In this document: positions 1 to 5,555 of the stretch, in pieces
Layout of the letters: the number at the start of each line of letters is the position of its first letter
Numbering within the stretch: position 1 is the stretch's first letter
Origin: Bacillota bacterium
GTDB lineage: Bacteria; Bacillota; Clostridia; Christensenellales; Aristaeellaceae
Direction: 5' to 3'
DNA length: 6,644 bases
NCBI GenBank assembly: GCA_023460055.1
Contig: JAEWRJ010000045.1
Coordinates: 1-6,644 of the forward strand
Notes under the pieces: generated by a model
Told to the model about the DNA's origin: nothing
Databases searched by the model: none
The model's input: the letters and a program-made list of their open reading frames with translations, nothing else
Made by a program: the position numbers and the translations under genes

Positions 1-37
1 CGGCAAATGAAATGGCGGCGTAAAACGGCGGCCTTTT

Positions 38-63
38 CATCTCTCCCCATATGGGGAGAGATG
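38..63. repeat. 26-base perfect palindrome (hairpin)
   Basis: The two 13-base arms are exact reverse complements (CATCTCTCCCCAT and its complement), centred between 50 and 51. There is no T-run on either side, so it is not a typical intrinsic terminator. A second hairpin, GAGAT-ggc-ATCTC (58-70), shares its right arm, so the two folds would exclude each other. It could be the transcription end of a gene lying just left of the window, or a protein-binding dyad. The sequence does not decide between these. Confidence 0.6.
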
Positions 64-151
64 GCATCTCGATCACACATACATGACTGGTGAAAATGAT
101 GGGCAATTAAACTTGCAATCTGCAGGATCAAATAAGCAGCAGAATAATTTA

Positions 152-180
152 TTGACATGGCCATTTTCATGTGCTATGCT
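152..180 (+). promoter_or_regulatory. Strong sigma-A promoter with extended -10
   Basis: A perfect -35 box TTGACA (152-157) is separated by exactly 17 bases from TATGCT (175-180). A TG dinucleotide at 172-173 makes an extended -10. The bases upstream of -35 are A/T-rich. Transcription would start near 187. No protein gene begins soon after it, so the product is probably a structured RNA (187-398) or a very long leader for the zinc-ribbon gene at 998. A perfect 6-bp dyad with a 1-base spacer (GATGAC-c-GTCATC, 213-225) lies just inside the transcript and could be an operator. Confidence 0.75.
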
Positions 181-186
181 CTGCAT

Positions 187-398
187 GATTTTAGAGGAAA
201 GCGAGGGGCGTTGATGACCGTCATCTGCAAATAACAGGACTGTGATTTGCTTTCGTATGAAAGCGATGAGTTTTGTTTTGCGGACATCCGGTCAGACGCC
301 TCCCATAAAGCCGCGGCAGCCCCTGATTGCAGGGGATGTCCGGCAATTTGGCGGGGTCTGCTCCCCGCCTGTTTTGTTTTGCATAGAAAACTCATCGC
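187..398 (+). ncRNA. Candidate structured non-coding RNA
   Basis: The segment after the strong promoter folds locally in many ways. Hairpin GCTTTC-gtat-GAAAGC lies at 249-264. A 12-bp perfect closing stem joins 263-274 to 387-398. Inside it are a 9-bp perfect stem (281-289 with 334-342) and a 7-bp GC hairpin (350-356 with 363-369). The closing stem thus encloses a multi-branch structure. A 12-base direct repeat, GTTTTGTTTTGC, occurs at 270-281 and 371-382, overlapping or next to the closing-stem arms. Short open frames here (for example 242-454) have no ribosome binding site and no recognisable protein character. I do not recognise a known RNA family: it does not show tmRNA, RNase P, SRP, T-box or common riboswitch core sequences. 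The exact ends are uncertain, since the terminator-like hairpin inside would end the RNA near 382. Confidence 0.45.
350..382 (+). terminator. Probable intrinsic terminator
   Basis: A 7-bp perfect GC stem, GGCGGGG-tctgct-CCCCGCC (350-369), is followed directly by the T-rich tract TGTTTTGTTTTGC. This is the expected layout of a plus-strand intrinsic terminator, although the T-run is broken by G residues. It would end a transcript of roughly 195 bases started at the promoter at 152-180. Because it sits inside the 263-274/387-398 stem, it may instead be one arm of the RNA structure. Confidence 0.5.
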
Positions 399-480
399 CA
401 TGCCTGCTCTTCACTGTCCTGTCGATAGAAGTGCCTTGTTATTCTATTGCGTGAGGAGAAAATCCGTTCAATCGGTCGGT

Positions 481-511
481 TTGCCAAACATCAGGTATGC
501 TCGTGGATAAT
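481..511 (+). promoter_or_regulatory. Weak candidate promoter before the repeat array
   Basis: TTGCCA (481-486) and GATAAT (506-511) resemble sigma-A boxes, but the spacer is 19 bases, longer than ideal. Transcription would start near 518, a few bases before repeat copy 1. It is offered only because of its position at the edge of the array. Confidence 0.2.
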
Positions 512-525
512 GTTAGTAGTTTTAC

Positions 526-633
526 CCATGGACTCGACGTGGTCGAGGCCGAAGGTTCTTTGCCAAATTTGGCAGGTGGTTGGGGCTTGCTGGGGCGAAA
601 GTACGCTTACCTCGTCCTACCAGCTGTGCTAAT
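526..633 (+). repeat. Structured repeat, copy 1 of 3
   Basis: This 108-base unit is identical to copy 3 (offset 272) except at position 623 (G here, A there). Predicted elements in order: hairpin CTCGAC-gtg-GTCGAG (533-547), palindrome TGCCAAATTTGGCA (561-574), GCG-aaagta-CGC (595-606), and a longer-range stem of GTTGG (579-583) with CCAGC (620-624). The single difference from copy 3 falls in this last stem and turns a U-A pair into a U-G wobble, so pairing survives if the plus strand is the RNA. On the minus strand the same change would give a C-A mismatch. The start was set at CCATGG, where copies 1 and 3 begin to agree; the end is at CTAAT. Confidence 0.8.
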
Positions 634-744
634 CTGCTGGAGAGCAGATGAGCGAAGCCGAAAATTTCTTGCTCCCTGAGCAGGTGGTTTGGGGCCTGGT
701 TGGGGGCGAAAGTACGCTTGCCTCGTCCTACCAACTGTGCTAAT
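634..744 (+). repeat. Structured repeat, copy 2 of 3 (diverged)
   Basis: This unit abuts copy 1 directly. Its 3' half (about 681-744) closely matches copies 1 and 3 with a few insertions, including the near-invariant run GGCGAAAGTACGCTT. Its 5' half has changed sequence but keeps hairpins in the same places: CTGCT-ggag-AGCAG (634-647) stands where the others have CTCGAC-gtg-GTCGAG, and TGCTC-cct-GAGCA (670-682) stands where they have TGCC-aaattt-GGCA. In the second hairpin a C-G pair has become a U-A pair. This pattern suggests selection on base pairing rather than on sequence, though it rests on hand alignment of only two distinct variants. Confidence 0.65.
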
Positions 745-758
745 GCCCCGCGTTGGTT

Positions 759-795
759 TTCCTCACTGTTTTTACTCTGTGAGGAAGAGTTTTTC
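759..795 (+). terminator. Hairpin with T-run between repeats 2 and 3
   Basis: An 8-bp perfect stem (TTCCTCAC 759-766 with GTGAGGAA 779-786, 12-base loop) is followed by GAGTTTTTCG. It could act as a weak plus-strand terminator separating repeat copy 2 from copy 3. The large loop and the two or three bases before the T-run lower the confidence. Confidence 0.35.
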
Positions 796-797
796 GA

Positions 798-905
798 CCA
801 TGGACTCGACGTGGTCGAGGCCGAAGGTTCTTTGCCAAATTTGGCAGGTGGTTGGGGCTTGCTGGGGCGAAAGTACGCTTACCTCGTCCTACCAACTGTG
901 CTAAT
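798..905 (+). repeat. Structured repeat, copy 3 of 3
   Basis: It matches copy 1 at 107 of 108 positions. The same hairpins are present at 805-819, 833-846 and 867-878, and the long-range stem GTTGG (851-855) with CCAAC (892-896) is fully Watson-Crick here. It ends about 90 bases before the zinc-ribbon gene, so it lies in or next to that gene's leader. Near-identity with copy 1 despite a diverged copy between them implies recent duplication or gene conversion. Confidence 0.8.
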
Positions 906-934
906 GCCCATTCTTTGCCTTACGCGCCGTCCCC

Positions 935-963
935 TTTACATTCCCCAAAAAATATGCGAAAAT
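935..963 (+). promoter_or_regulatory. Candidate promoter of the zinc-ribbon gene
   Basis: TTTACA (935-940) matches five of six -35 bases and is 17 bases from GAAAAT (958-963), which matches four of six -10 bases. Transcription would start near 970, giving a short leader of about 28 bases that still contains the ribosome binding site at 984-990. If it is used, the gene is expressed independently of the upstream repeats. Confidence 0.3.
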
Positions 964-997
964 TCAGGCAGGACAATTAGCACAAGGAGGGTTCTCC

Positions 998-1804
998 ATG
1001 GGACTGTTTGACAAGAAATTTTGCAATATCTGTAACGGAAAAATCGGGCTACTGGGCAATCGCAAGCTGGCCGACGGCAACCTATGCAAAGATTGCGCCC
1101 GGCTACTTTCCCCTTTTGTGACGGACAGGCGGCAATCCTCGGTGGAGGAGATTCGCCAACATTTAAACTACCGGGAAGAGAACAAAAAGCAAGTGGAGGC
1201 TTTCACTCCCACCCGCATTTTAGGCAACACCACCAAGGTGTATCTGGACGAAAACAGTCAGCGCTTCTTGGTAACCCGCCAGAAGGACTGGCGCGACGGC
1301 AATCCCGACATTGTACCCCTCAGCCAGGTAATTGAATGCCAGCTGGAGGTGAAAGAAGACAAGACGGAACTGTATCAGGAAAACGCCGAGGGCAAAAAAG
1401 TCAGCTACGACCCGCCCCGGTATGAGTGTGAATATCGGTTCGACATCACCATCCCCATCAACTCCCCCTATTTTGACGAAATCACTTTTGAACTGAGCGA
1501 CGAAAGGCCCGACAGCCCCTATACCGACGCCTACCGGGAGTTGGAGCGGCAGGCGGATGAATTGCGGCGCGCATTGAAATCTGTTGCAGGCGGTGCGCCC
1601 GCTGCTCAGCAAGCCCCCCCGAGCATTTCTAATACTGACACTTGGGCATGCGCCTGTGGCGCCACCAATTCCGGCAAGTTCTGCATAGAATGTGGCACCA
1701 AAAAGCCGGAAGGCCCCGCACGTTGCGCAAGCTGCGGCCATCAGCCACAGACACAAACTCCGCACAGATTCTGCCCCGAATGCGGCGCGCCCTTTGGCGG
1801 GTGA
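998..1804 (+). CDS. DUF4428-type zinc-ribbon protein
   Basis: This is a 268-residue soluble protein with no signal peptide or membrane segment. The N-terminus carries a four-cysteine ribbon, C9-x2-C12 and C30-x2-C33, around KIGLLGNRKLADGNLC, the signature of the DUF4428 family. Residues about 75-175 form a charged, probably beta-rich middle domain with no recognised motif. A short helical stretch (about 178-195) and an Ala/Pro-rich linker follow. The C-terminus has two more zinc ribbons: C218/C220/C229/C232 and C243/C246/C259/C262. The ATG start is fixed by AAGGAGG (984-990) seven bases upstream. Proteins with this layout are common in Firmicutes but their role is unknown to me; binding of protein or nucleic acid through the ribbons is an inference. 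It stands alone, between the upstream RNA-like repeat array and a downstream hairpin. The domain call is firm; the function is not. Confidence 0.9.
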   Translation: MGLFDKKFCNICNGKIGLLGNRKLADGNLCKDCARLLSPFVTDRRQSSVEEIRQHLNYREENKKQVEAFTPTRILGNTTKVYLDENSQRFLVTRQKDWRDGNPDIVPLSQVIECQLEVKEDKTELYQENAEGKKVSYDPPRYECEYRFDITIPINSPYFDEITFELSDERPDSPYTDAYRELERQADELRRALKSVAGGAPAAQQAPPSISNTDTWACACGATNSGKFCIECGTKKPEGPARCASCGHQPQTQTPHRFCPECGAPFGG

Positions 1805-1854
1805 GAAAAAATCATCTTAACTAAAGAGTAGCTTTAACGCGGCTTTCAGCCCAT

Positions 1855-1890
1855 CAACAAAGGCTCTTTTTTCGTGAGGAGCCTTTGTTG
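1855..1890 (+). terminator. 12-bp hairpin after the zinc-ribbon gene
   Basis: CAACAAAGGCTC (1855-1866) pairs perfectly with GAGCCTTTGTTG (1879-1890) across a 12-base loop that begins with six T residues. It lies 50 bases after the stop codon at 1804 and probably ends that transcript. The T-run is in the loop rather than after the stem, so termination may be atypical. A partly complementary segment just upstream (GAGTAGCTTT, from 1826) could pair with AAAGGCTC and place the T-run directly after a stem, which would be the usual layout. Confidence 0.5.
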
Positions 1891-2403
1891 CATATTGTAT
1901 GATGTTGCATTATCAAGCAATTTTTGTTGGTAGGCTACTTTTGCCTGATGAACCGAAAAAACCGATGTGCCTACCGCAGAGCAACGCCGCAACGCGCCTA
2001 AGCGTCATTGGCAGGTTTAGCATGATAAAGGTTCTCCGGGACACAGTACAACAAATAGTTTTTTGCGTATATCAGGCTAATGGGCTCAGTTTCGTGCCCC
2101 TTGATGCAATAGGGGCTGAGTATATTGGCTGACTGTACGCAAGCGCCGAGCCCGCCCATTGTTAATGTGTGACCTGAACGCTACACCAGGCTTGAGGGAG
2201 GAGGCTTTGATCTAAAATATACAAATAATGAGAACCTTTCAATTTTGCCATACTATTTAATTGTGGCTCTCAAGGCTCCCTTGGGGGGTAAGTAGCTACA
2301 CAGGCTAACGGCACGTTCACGTATTGAAAAGTAACACCAGCCATTTTCCGATGTGATCGTCTAGCCCAAAATCCTTATATATCAAGCCCTTTCCGGCCTA
2401 TCA
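1891..2403. other. Gene-poor interval with nested stems
   Basis: I see no credible gene in these 513 bases. A 77-codon frame at 1899-2132 has no ribosome binding site and looks random. Pairing elements are plentiful: GGTAGGC (1929-1935) with GCCTACC (1969-1975); AATGGGC (2079-2085) with GCCCATT (2154-2160), enclosing GCCCC (2096-2100) with GGGGC (2112-2116) flanked by CTCA/TGAG, and GGCT (2127-2130) with AGCC (2149-2152). GGGCTC (2082-2087) can alternatively pair with GAGCCC (2148-2153). This could be a structured RNA or the remains of an inserted element. The interval ends at the abrupt start of the truncated methylase. Confidence 0.4.
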
Positions 2404-5019
2404 GTGCCGGAGAGTGCTTCTTCATTTTATATCAAAACCAGCAGGAACATAGACCCCTCCTGCGGCAGCGGGCACTTCCTGGTTGGCGCAGCGCACCGCA
2501 TCGCGCGCAGGCTGGCGGCGCTGGAAACCGGAGAAGAGGAACCGTCGCCGGAAGCGCTTCGCTCAGCCCTGCGCCGTGTCATAGCGCGCTGTGTGTATGG
2601 CGTTGATCTGAACCCCATGTCGGTAGAGCTGTGTAAAGTGGCCCTGTGGATGGAATCACTGGAACCGGGCAAGCCGCTGTCCTTCCTGGATCATCACATC
2701 AAGTGCGGCAATTCTCTGATCGGCGCGGTGCCTGCCCTGATAGGCGAAGGCATCCCGGATGAAGCGTTCAACGCGGTCACAGGGGATGACAAGGAACTGT
2801 GCAAGACATACAAGAAGACAAACCGGCAGCGGCGAACTGCTTCAGCAAGCGCGCAGATTGGTTTCCTGACCGCGTTTAATCTGGGCATCCCGCAGGAGGA
2901 GTGGGATGATATAGCGGATTACGCTCGTTTGGTCGCCGCGGGCGAGGATATGAGCCTGGCGGAAGTGCGCGCGATGGAGCGCGATTACCTTTCTCTTCGC
3001 GGGACCGAGGGATGGTGCCATGCCAAGCTGGTGGCGGATGCCTGGTGCGCTGCCTTCACGCAGGAGAAGGTATCGGACAAGAGAAACCTGATACTGGATG
3101 GGTCCCGCTTTGATGCTGTGCGAAGCGCGCCGGGGAAGGTATCCGGTGAACTGCGCGCGGAGATCGTTTCGCAGTCGGATGCCTACCGTTTCTTTCACTG
3201 GCACCTGGAGTTCCCGGAGGTCTTCTTTTCCTTGAAGCTTGAAAGCGAGCATCCCTGGGGCATAGGCGGCGGGTTCGACGCGGTATTGGGCAATCCGCCC
3301 TGGGATATGGTCCAAGTTGAAGAAGTTCCTTGGTTCACAAAGCACGAACCTAATGTAGCTTTGGCAGCCACTGGAGATATCAGGAAACGGATGATTCGTG
3401 AACTTAGCATTACAAACCCTCGTCTATATAAGCAATTTAAACTTGCTGCGCGTGCTGTCATGAATGAGAGCAAGTTTGTTAGATTTTCTGGGAATTACCC
3501 ATTTACTAAAGGAAAAATAAATACCTATGCTACTTTTACCGAGCTAATCCGTAATTTAATTGCGCCAAATGGCCGCGCAGGATTTATTGTCCCCACAGGA
3601 ATCGCTACGGATAGTGGAACCTCTCCACTATTCAGTGACATGGCGGGAAATGACCGTATCGACTCCCTGTATTCTTTCGACAATCGGCTCCAGATTTTTC
3701 CCGGGGTTCATTCCAGCTATCGCTTCTGCCTGCTAACCCTGCGCGGAGCCTCGCTTCGTGGGAAGGCTTCTGACTATGCTTTCTTTTTAGAAAAGACAGA
3801 TGATCTCAAGGAACGAGAGCGTCACTTTGGCATGACAGGTGAGGAGCTGCGCCTGTTCAATCCCAATACAGGCAACTGTCCCACCTTCCGCAACGCGCGC
3901 GATAAGCAAATCGCGGACAAGGTTTACCGCAGGTGCCCTGTTTTGCTGCGCGAAGCCCGTGATGGGCAGATGGAGGAGAATCCTTGGGGTATCAGGTACC
4001 AGCAGATGATCAACATGACCAGTGCCTCACATTTATTCAAGACAAGTGAAAATCTTGTTGCGGAAGGATACACATTGGTTGCTAACCGTTGGCGCAAGGG
4101 GAAGGAATGGATGCTGCCCTTGTATGAGGGCAAAATGATCTATCTGTTTGACCACCGGTACGCGACCTATGCCGGCGCAACGCAAACACAGCTAAACAGC
4201 GGACAGCTGCCCAAACTGACGGATGAGGAGCATAGTGATCCGTGGAAGCTGCCGATGCCTCAATATTGGGTTGACAAGAAAGAAGCGATCAATAAGCTTA
4301 GTGACTCAATATTGTCCGTCATCAGTTTTCGGGATATCACAAACGCCACAAACCAGAGGACAATGATAACATGTGTTGCTCCTTATGGCGCATTCGGTAA
4401 TAACGTCCCCGTCCTTATACCGCAAAGTGAGAATCATCAAAACCTCATTGCTTGCACAATGAGCAGCTTCGTATTTGACTTCATTGCGCGTATGTCTGTT
4501 GGCGGAACGCATATGAACTTCTATATTCTCAAACAGCTTCCTGTATTGAGCTTACAAATGCTTAAGAATCATAGTGATCTTGATCATCTGCTTTATATGA
4601 GTAGTCTCGAACTGCTGTACACCAGTTGGGATCTTTACCCTTGGGTTTTTAGGGATCTGAAGATGAACATACCGCCTTACCGCTGGGATCCGGAGCGCAG
4701 GCACAGGCTGGAGGCGCTTCTCAATGCCATCGTTGCCTGGCTGTATGGGATGGATGAGCAGGACCTGGACTACATCCTGGATACCTTCCCGGGCTTGCGC
4801 AGCGATGAAATCCAGATGTTCGGCAGTTACCGGATGAAAGAAGAGATCCTCCAGTGCTTTTCCATCGTCCGAAGGCTGTCTCAGGGGCAGCCCTCCGAGT
4901 TGGAAGGATTCCTTTCGCCCGCGCCCGGGGATGCCTCCCGGCAGCATGCCTTCCCAGGTAGGGCGGAGGCGGAACAGAAGATGCCATGGATTGACTGGAC
5001 TTCATTGCCAAACGGATAG
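2404..5019 (+). CDS. Eco57I/type IIG-like N6-adenine DNA methyltransferase, N-terminally truncated
   Basis: The 871-residue product resembles large adenine methylases of type IIG, BREX-like and DISARM-like systems, which transfer methyl from S-adenosylmethionine to adenine N6. Motif I, DPSCGSG, is at residues 17-23; YGVDLNP (65-71) carries the expected acidic residue; FLDHHIKCGNSLIG (94-107) follows; the catalytic NPPW is at 297-300. GRAGFIVPTGIATDS and FPGVHSSYRFCLLTL are typical of the family. Residues about 510-750 are the likely target-recognition region, and the C-terminal YILDTFP segment matches the family end. Relatives have several hundred residues before motif I, including motif X; here only 16 precede it. 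The GTG start has no ribosome binding site and the frame is blocked by TAG at 2362. I infer a 5' deletion or replacement, so activity is doubtful and it may be a pseudogene. Base composition varies sharply along the gene. Confidence 0.85.
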   Translation: MPESASSFYIKTSRNIDPSCGSGHFLVGAAHRIARRLAALETGEEEPSPEALRSALRRVIARCVYGVDLNPMSVELCKVALWMESLEPGKPLSFLDHHIKCGNSLIGAVPALIGEGIPDEAFNAVTGDDKELCKTYKKTNRQRRTASASAQIGFLTAFNLGIPQEEWDDIADYARLVAAGEDMSLAEVRAMERDYLSLRGTEGWCHAKLVADAWCAAFTQEKVSDKRNLILDGSRFDAVRSAPGKVSGELRAEIVSQSDAYRFFHWHLEFPEVFFSLKLESEHPWGIGGGFDAVLGNPPWDMVQVEEVPWFTKHEPNVALAATGDIRKRMIRELSITNPRLYKQFKLAARAVMNESKFVRFSGNYPFTKGKINTYATFTELIRNLIAPNGRAGFIVPTGIATDSGTSPLFSDMAGNDRIDSLYSFDNRLQIFPGVHSSYRFCLLTLRGASLRGKASDYAFFLEKTDDLKERERHFGMTGEELRLFNPNTGNCPTFRNARDKQIADKVYRRCPVLLREARDGQMEENPWGIRYQQMINMTSASHLFKTSENLVAEGYTLVANRWRKGKEWMLPLYEGKMIYLFDHRYATYAGATQTQLNSGQLPKLTDEEHSDPWKLPMPQYWVDKKEAINKLSDSILSVISFRDITNATNQRTMITCVAPYGAFGNNVPVLIPQSENHQNLIACTMSSFVFDFIARMSVGGTHMNFYILKQLPVLSLQMLKNHSDLDHLLYMSSLELLYTSWDLYPWVFRDLKMNIPPYRWDPERRHRLEALLNAIVAWLYGMDEQDLDYILDTFPGLRSDEIQMFGSYRMKEEILQCFSIVRRLSQGQPSELEGFLSPAPGDASRQHAFPGRAEAEQKMPWIDWTSLPNG

Positions 5020-5044
5020 GCGTATAGACAGGGGGATTTCGATT

Positions 5045-5455
5045 GTGGATACGCATCTCCTGCTCCAGGAACTGGAAAGGGTTAACAGCCTTCCTCTATC
5101 CAAATCTGTCAGGAATTTAATACAAGGGGAAGACGAAGGCATCTTGTATCTGGAACAATTTCTGATTGAAAAAATGCGGGCAAGCATGCTGGCAGGGGCG
5201 ACCAAGTACTGGGAATATGTTTTCCGGCAAGCGCTTGACTTGCTGGAAGCCTTTATCCGCACAGGTCCGGAATATCGATACAAGGTATTCACTGTCAACA
5301 GCGATGTTGAAGATAAGGATGAGCAGGGATGGCTTGCTGATGAAATGGCGGCACAGGCAGAGAATGGCGATGATGATTCTTTGTTTGAAAATCTGATGAG
5401 CAACTTGATGTCGAACTACAACCTTGAGCCGGAATTTCCTGAATTATTGTTTTGA
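5045..5455 (+). CDS. Small acidic protein downstream of the methylase, unknown function
   Basis: This 136-residue protein starts at GTG 5045, nine bases after GGGGG (5031-5035), and lies 25 bases after the methylase stop, so the two are probably co-transcribed. The frame stays open upstream into the methylase, but that extension is Arg-rich and unlike the rest, so GTG is preferred. The first two thirds look alpha-helical (LLLQELERVNSLPL; FRQALDLLEAFIRTG), with YWEYVF in the middle. The last third is strongly acidic, with DVEDKDEQ and ENGDDDS. There is no signal peptide, membrane helix or metal motif. I do not recognise a family. Its position suggests a conserved companion of the methylase, perhaps a small defence-island subunit or inhibitor, but this is inference from linkage only. 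Confidence 0.75.
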   Translation: MDTHLLLQELERVNSLPLSKSVRNLIQGEDEGILYLEQFLIEKMRASMLAGATKYWEYVFRQALDLLEAFIRTGPEYRYKVFTVNSDVEDKDEQGWLADEMAAQAENGDDDSLFENLMSNLMSNYNLEPEFPELLF

Positions 5456-5506
5456 ACAAAGCTGTTTTGGCAGACTAACCCCTTTGAAAGTTAACAAGCA
5501 TAATGA

Positions 5507-5534
5507 CGGCCCCCCGGATGCGTTCGGGGGGCCG
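5507..5534. terminator. Bidirectional hairpin between convergent genes
   Basis: CGGCCCCCCG (5507-5516) pairs perfectly with CGGGGGGCCG (5525-5534) across an 8-base loop. It lies between the stop at 5455 of the plus-strand operon and the stop at 5556 of the minus-strand transporter, the expected place for a shared terminator. Neither side has a strong T-run, but the 10-bp GC stem is very stable. Confidence 0.7.
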
Positions 5535-5555
5535 CTTCATGCCGCGGGCTGAGGT

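Noticed and set aside
1..93. Open frame from the left edge to TGA at 91-93, and a shorter frame ending with TAA at 21-23
   Set aside because: The first reads through the perfect palindrome and looks unlike protein; the second is only a few codons. Either could be the tail of a gene outside the window, but neither can be supported.
242..510. Two short overlapping frames (about 70 and 87 codons)
   Set aside because: No ribosome binding sites, no protein-like composition, and they run through the predicted RNA stems and a terminator-like hairpin.
526..744. Genuine tRNA genes on the minus strand
   Set aside because: D-arm resemblance only: mispaired D-stem, no normal anticodon arm, no acceptor stem and no 3' CCA.
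526..905. CRISPR array
   Set aside because: Units are about 110 bases, spacing is irregular (0 and 53 bases), the copies are unequal, and no cas genes are present.
689..1011. Frames of 71 and 103 codons across the repeats
   Set aside because: Their translated similarity to each other and to the frame at 447-632 comes only from the nucleotide repeat; there are no ribosome binding sites.
1220..1765. 181-codon minus-strand frame inside the zinc-ribbon gene
   Set aside because: It is antisense to a gene with clear cysteine motifs and a perfect ribosome binding site; a shadow frame.
1899..2132. 77-codon frame starting at ATG 1899
   Set aside because: No ribosome binding site, no recognisable motif, and it overlaps several nested stems; more likely chance.
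2172..2295. 41-codon open stretch ending with TAG at 2293, checked as a remnant of the methylase N-terminus
   Set aside because: It has no start codon and does not resemble the motif X or N-terminal region of Eco57I-type methylases.
2404..5455. Complete restriction-modification, BREX or DISARM system
   Set aside because: Only a truncated methylase and one small unknown protein are present; there is no nuclease, helicase, PglZ, DUF1998 or phospholipase D gene in the window.
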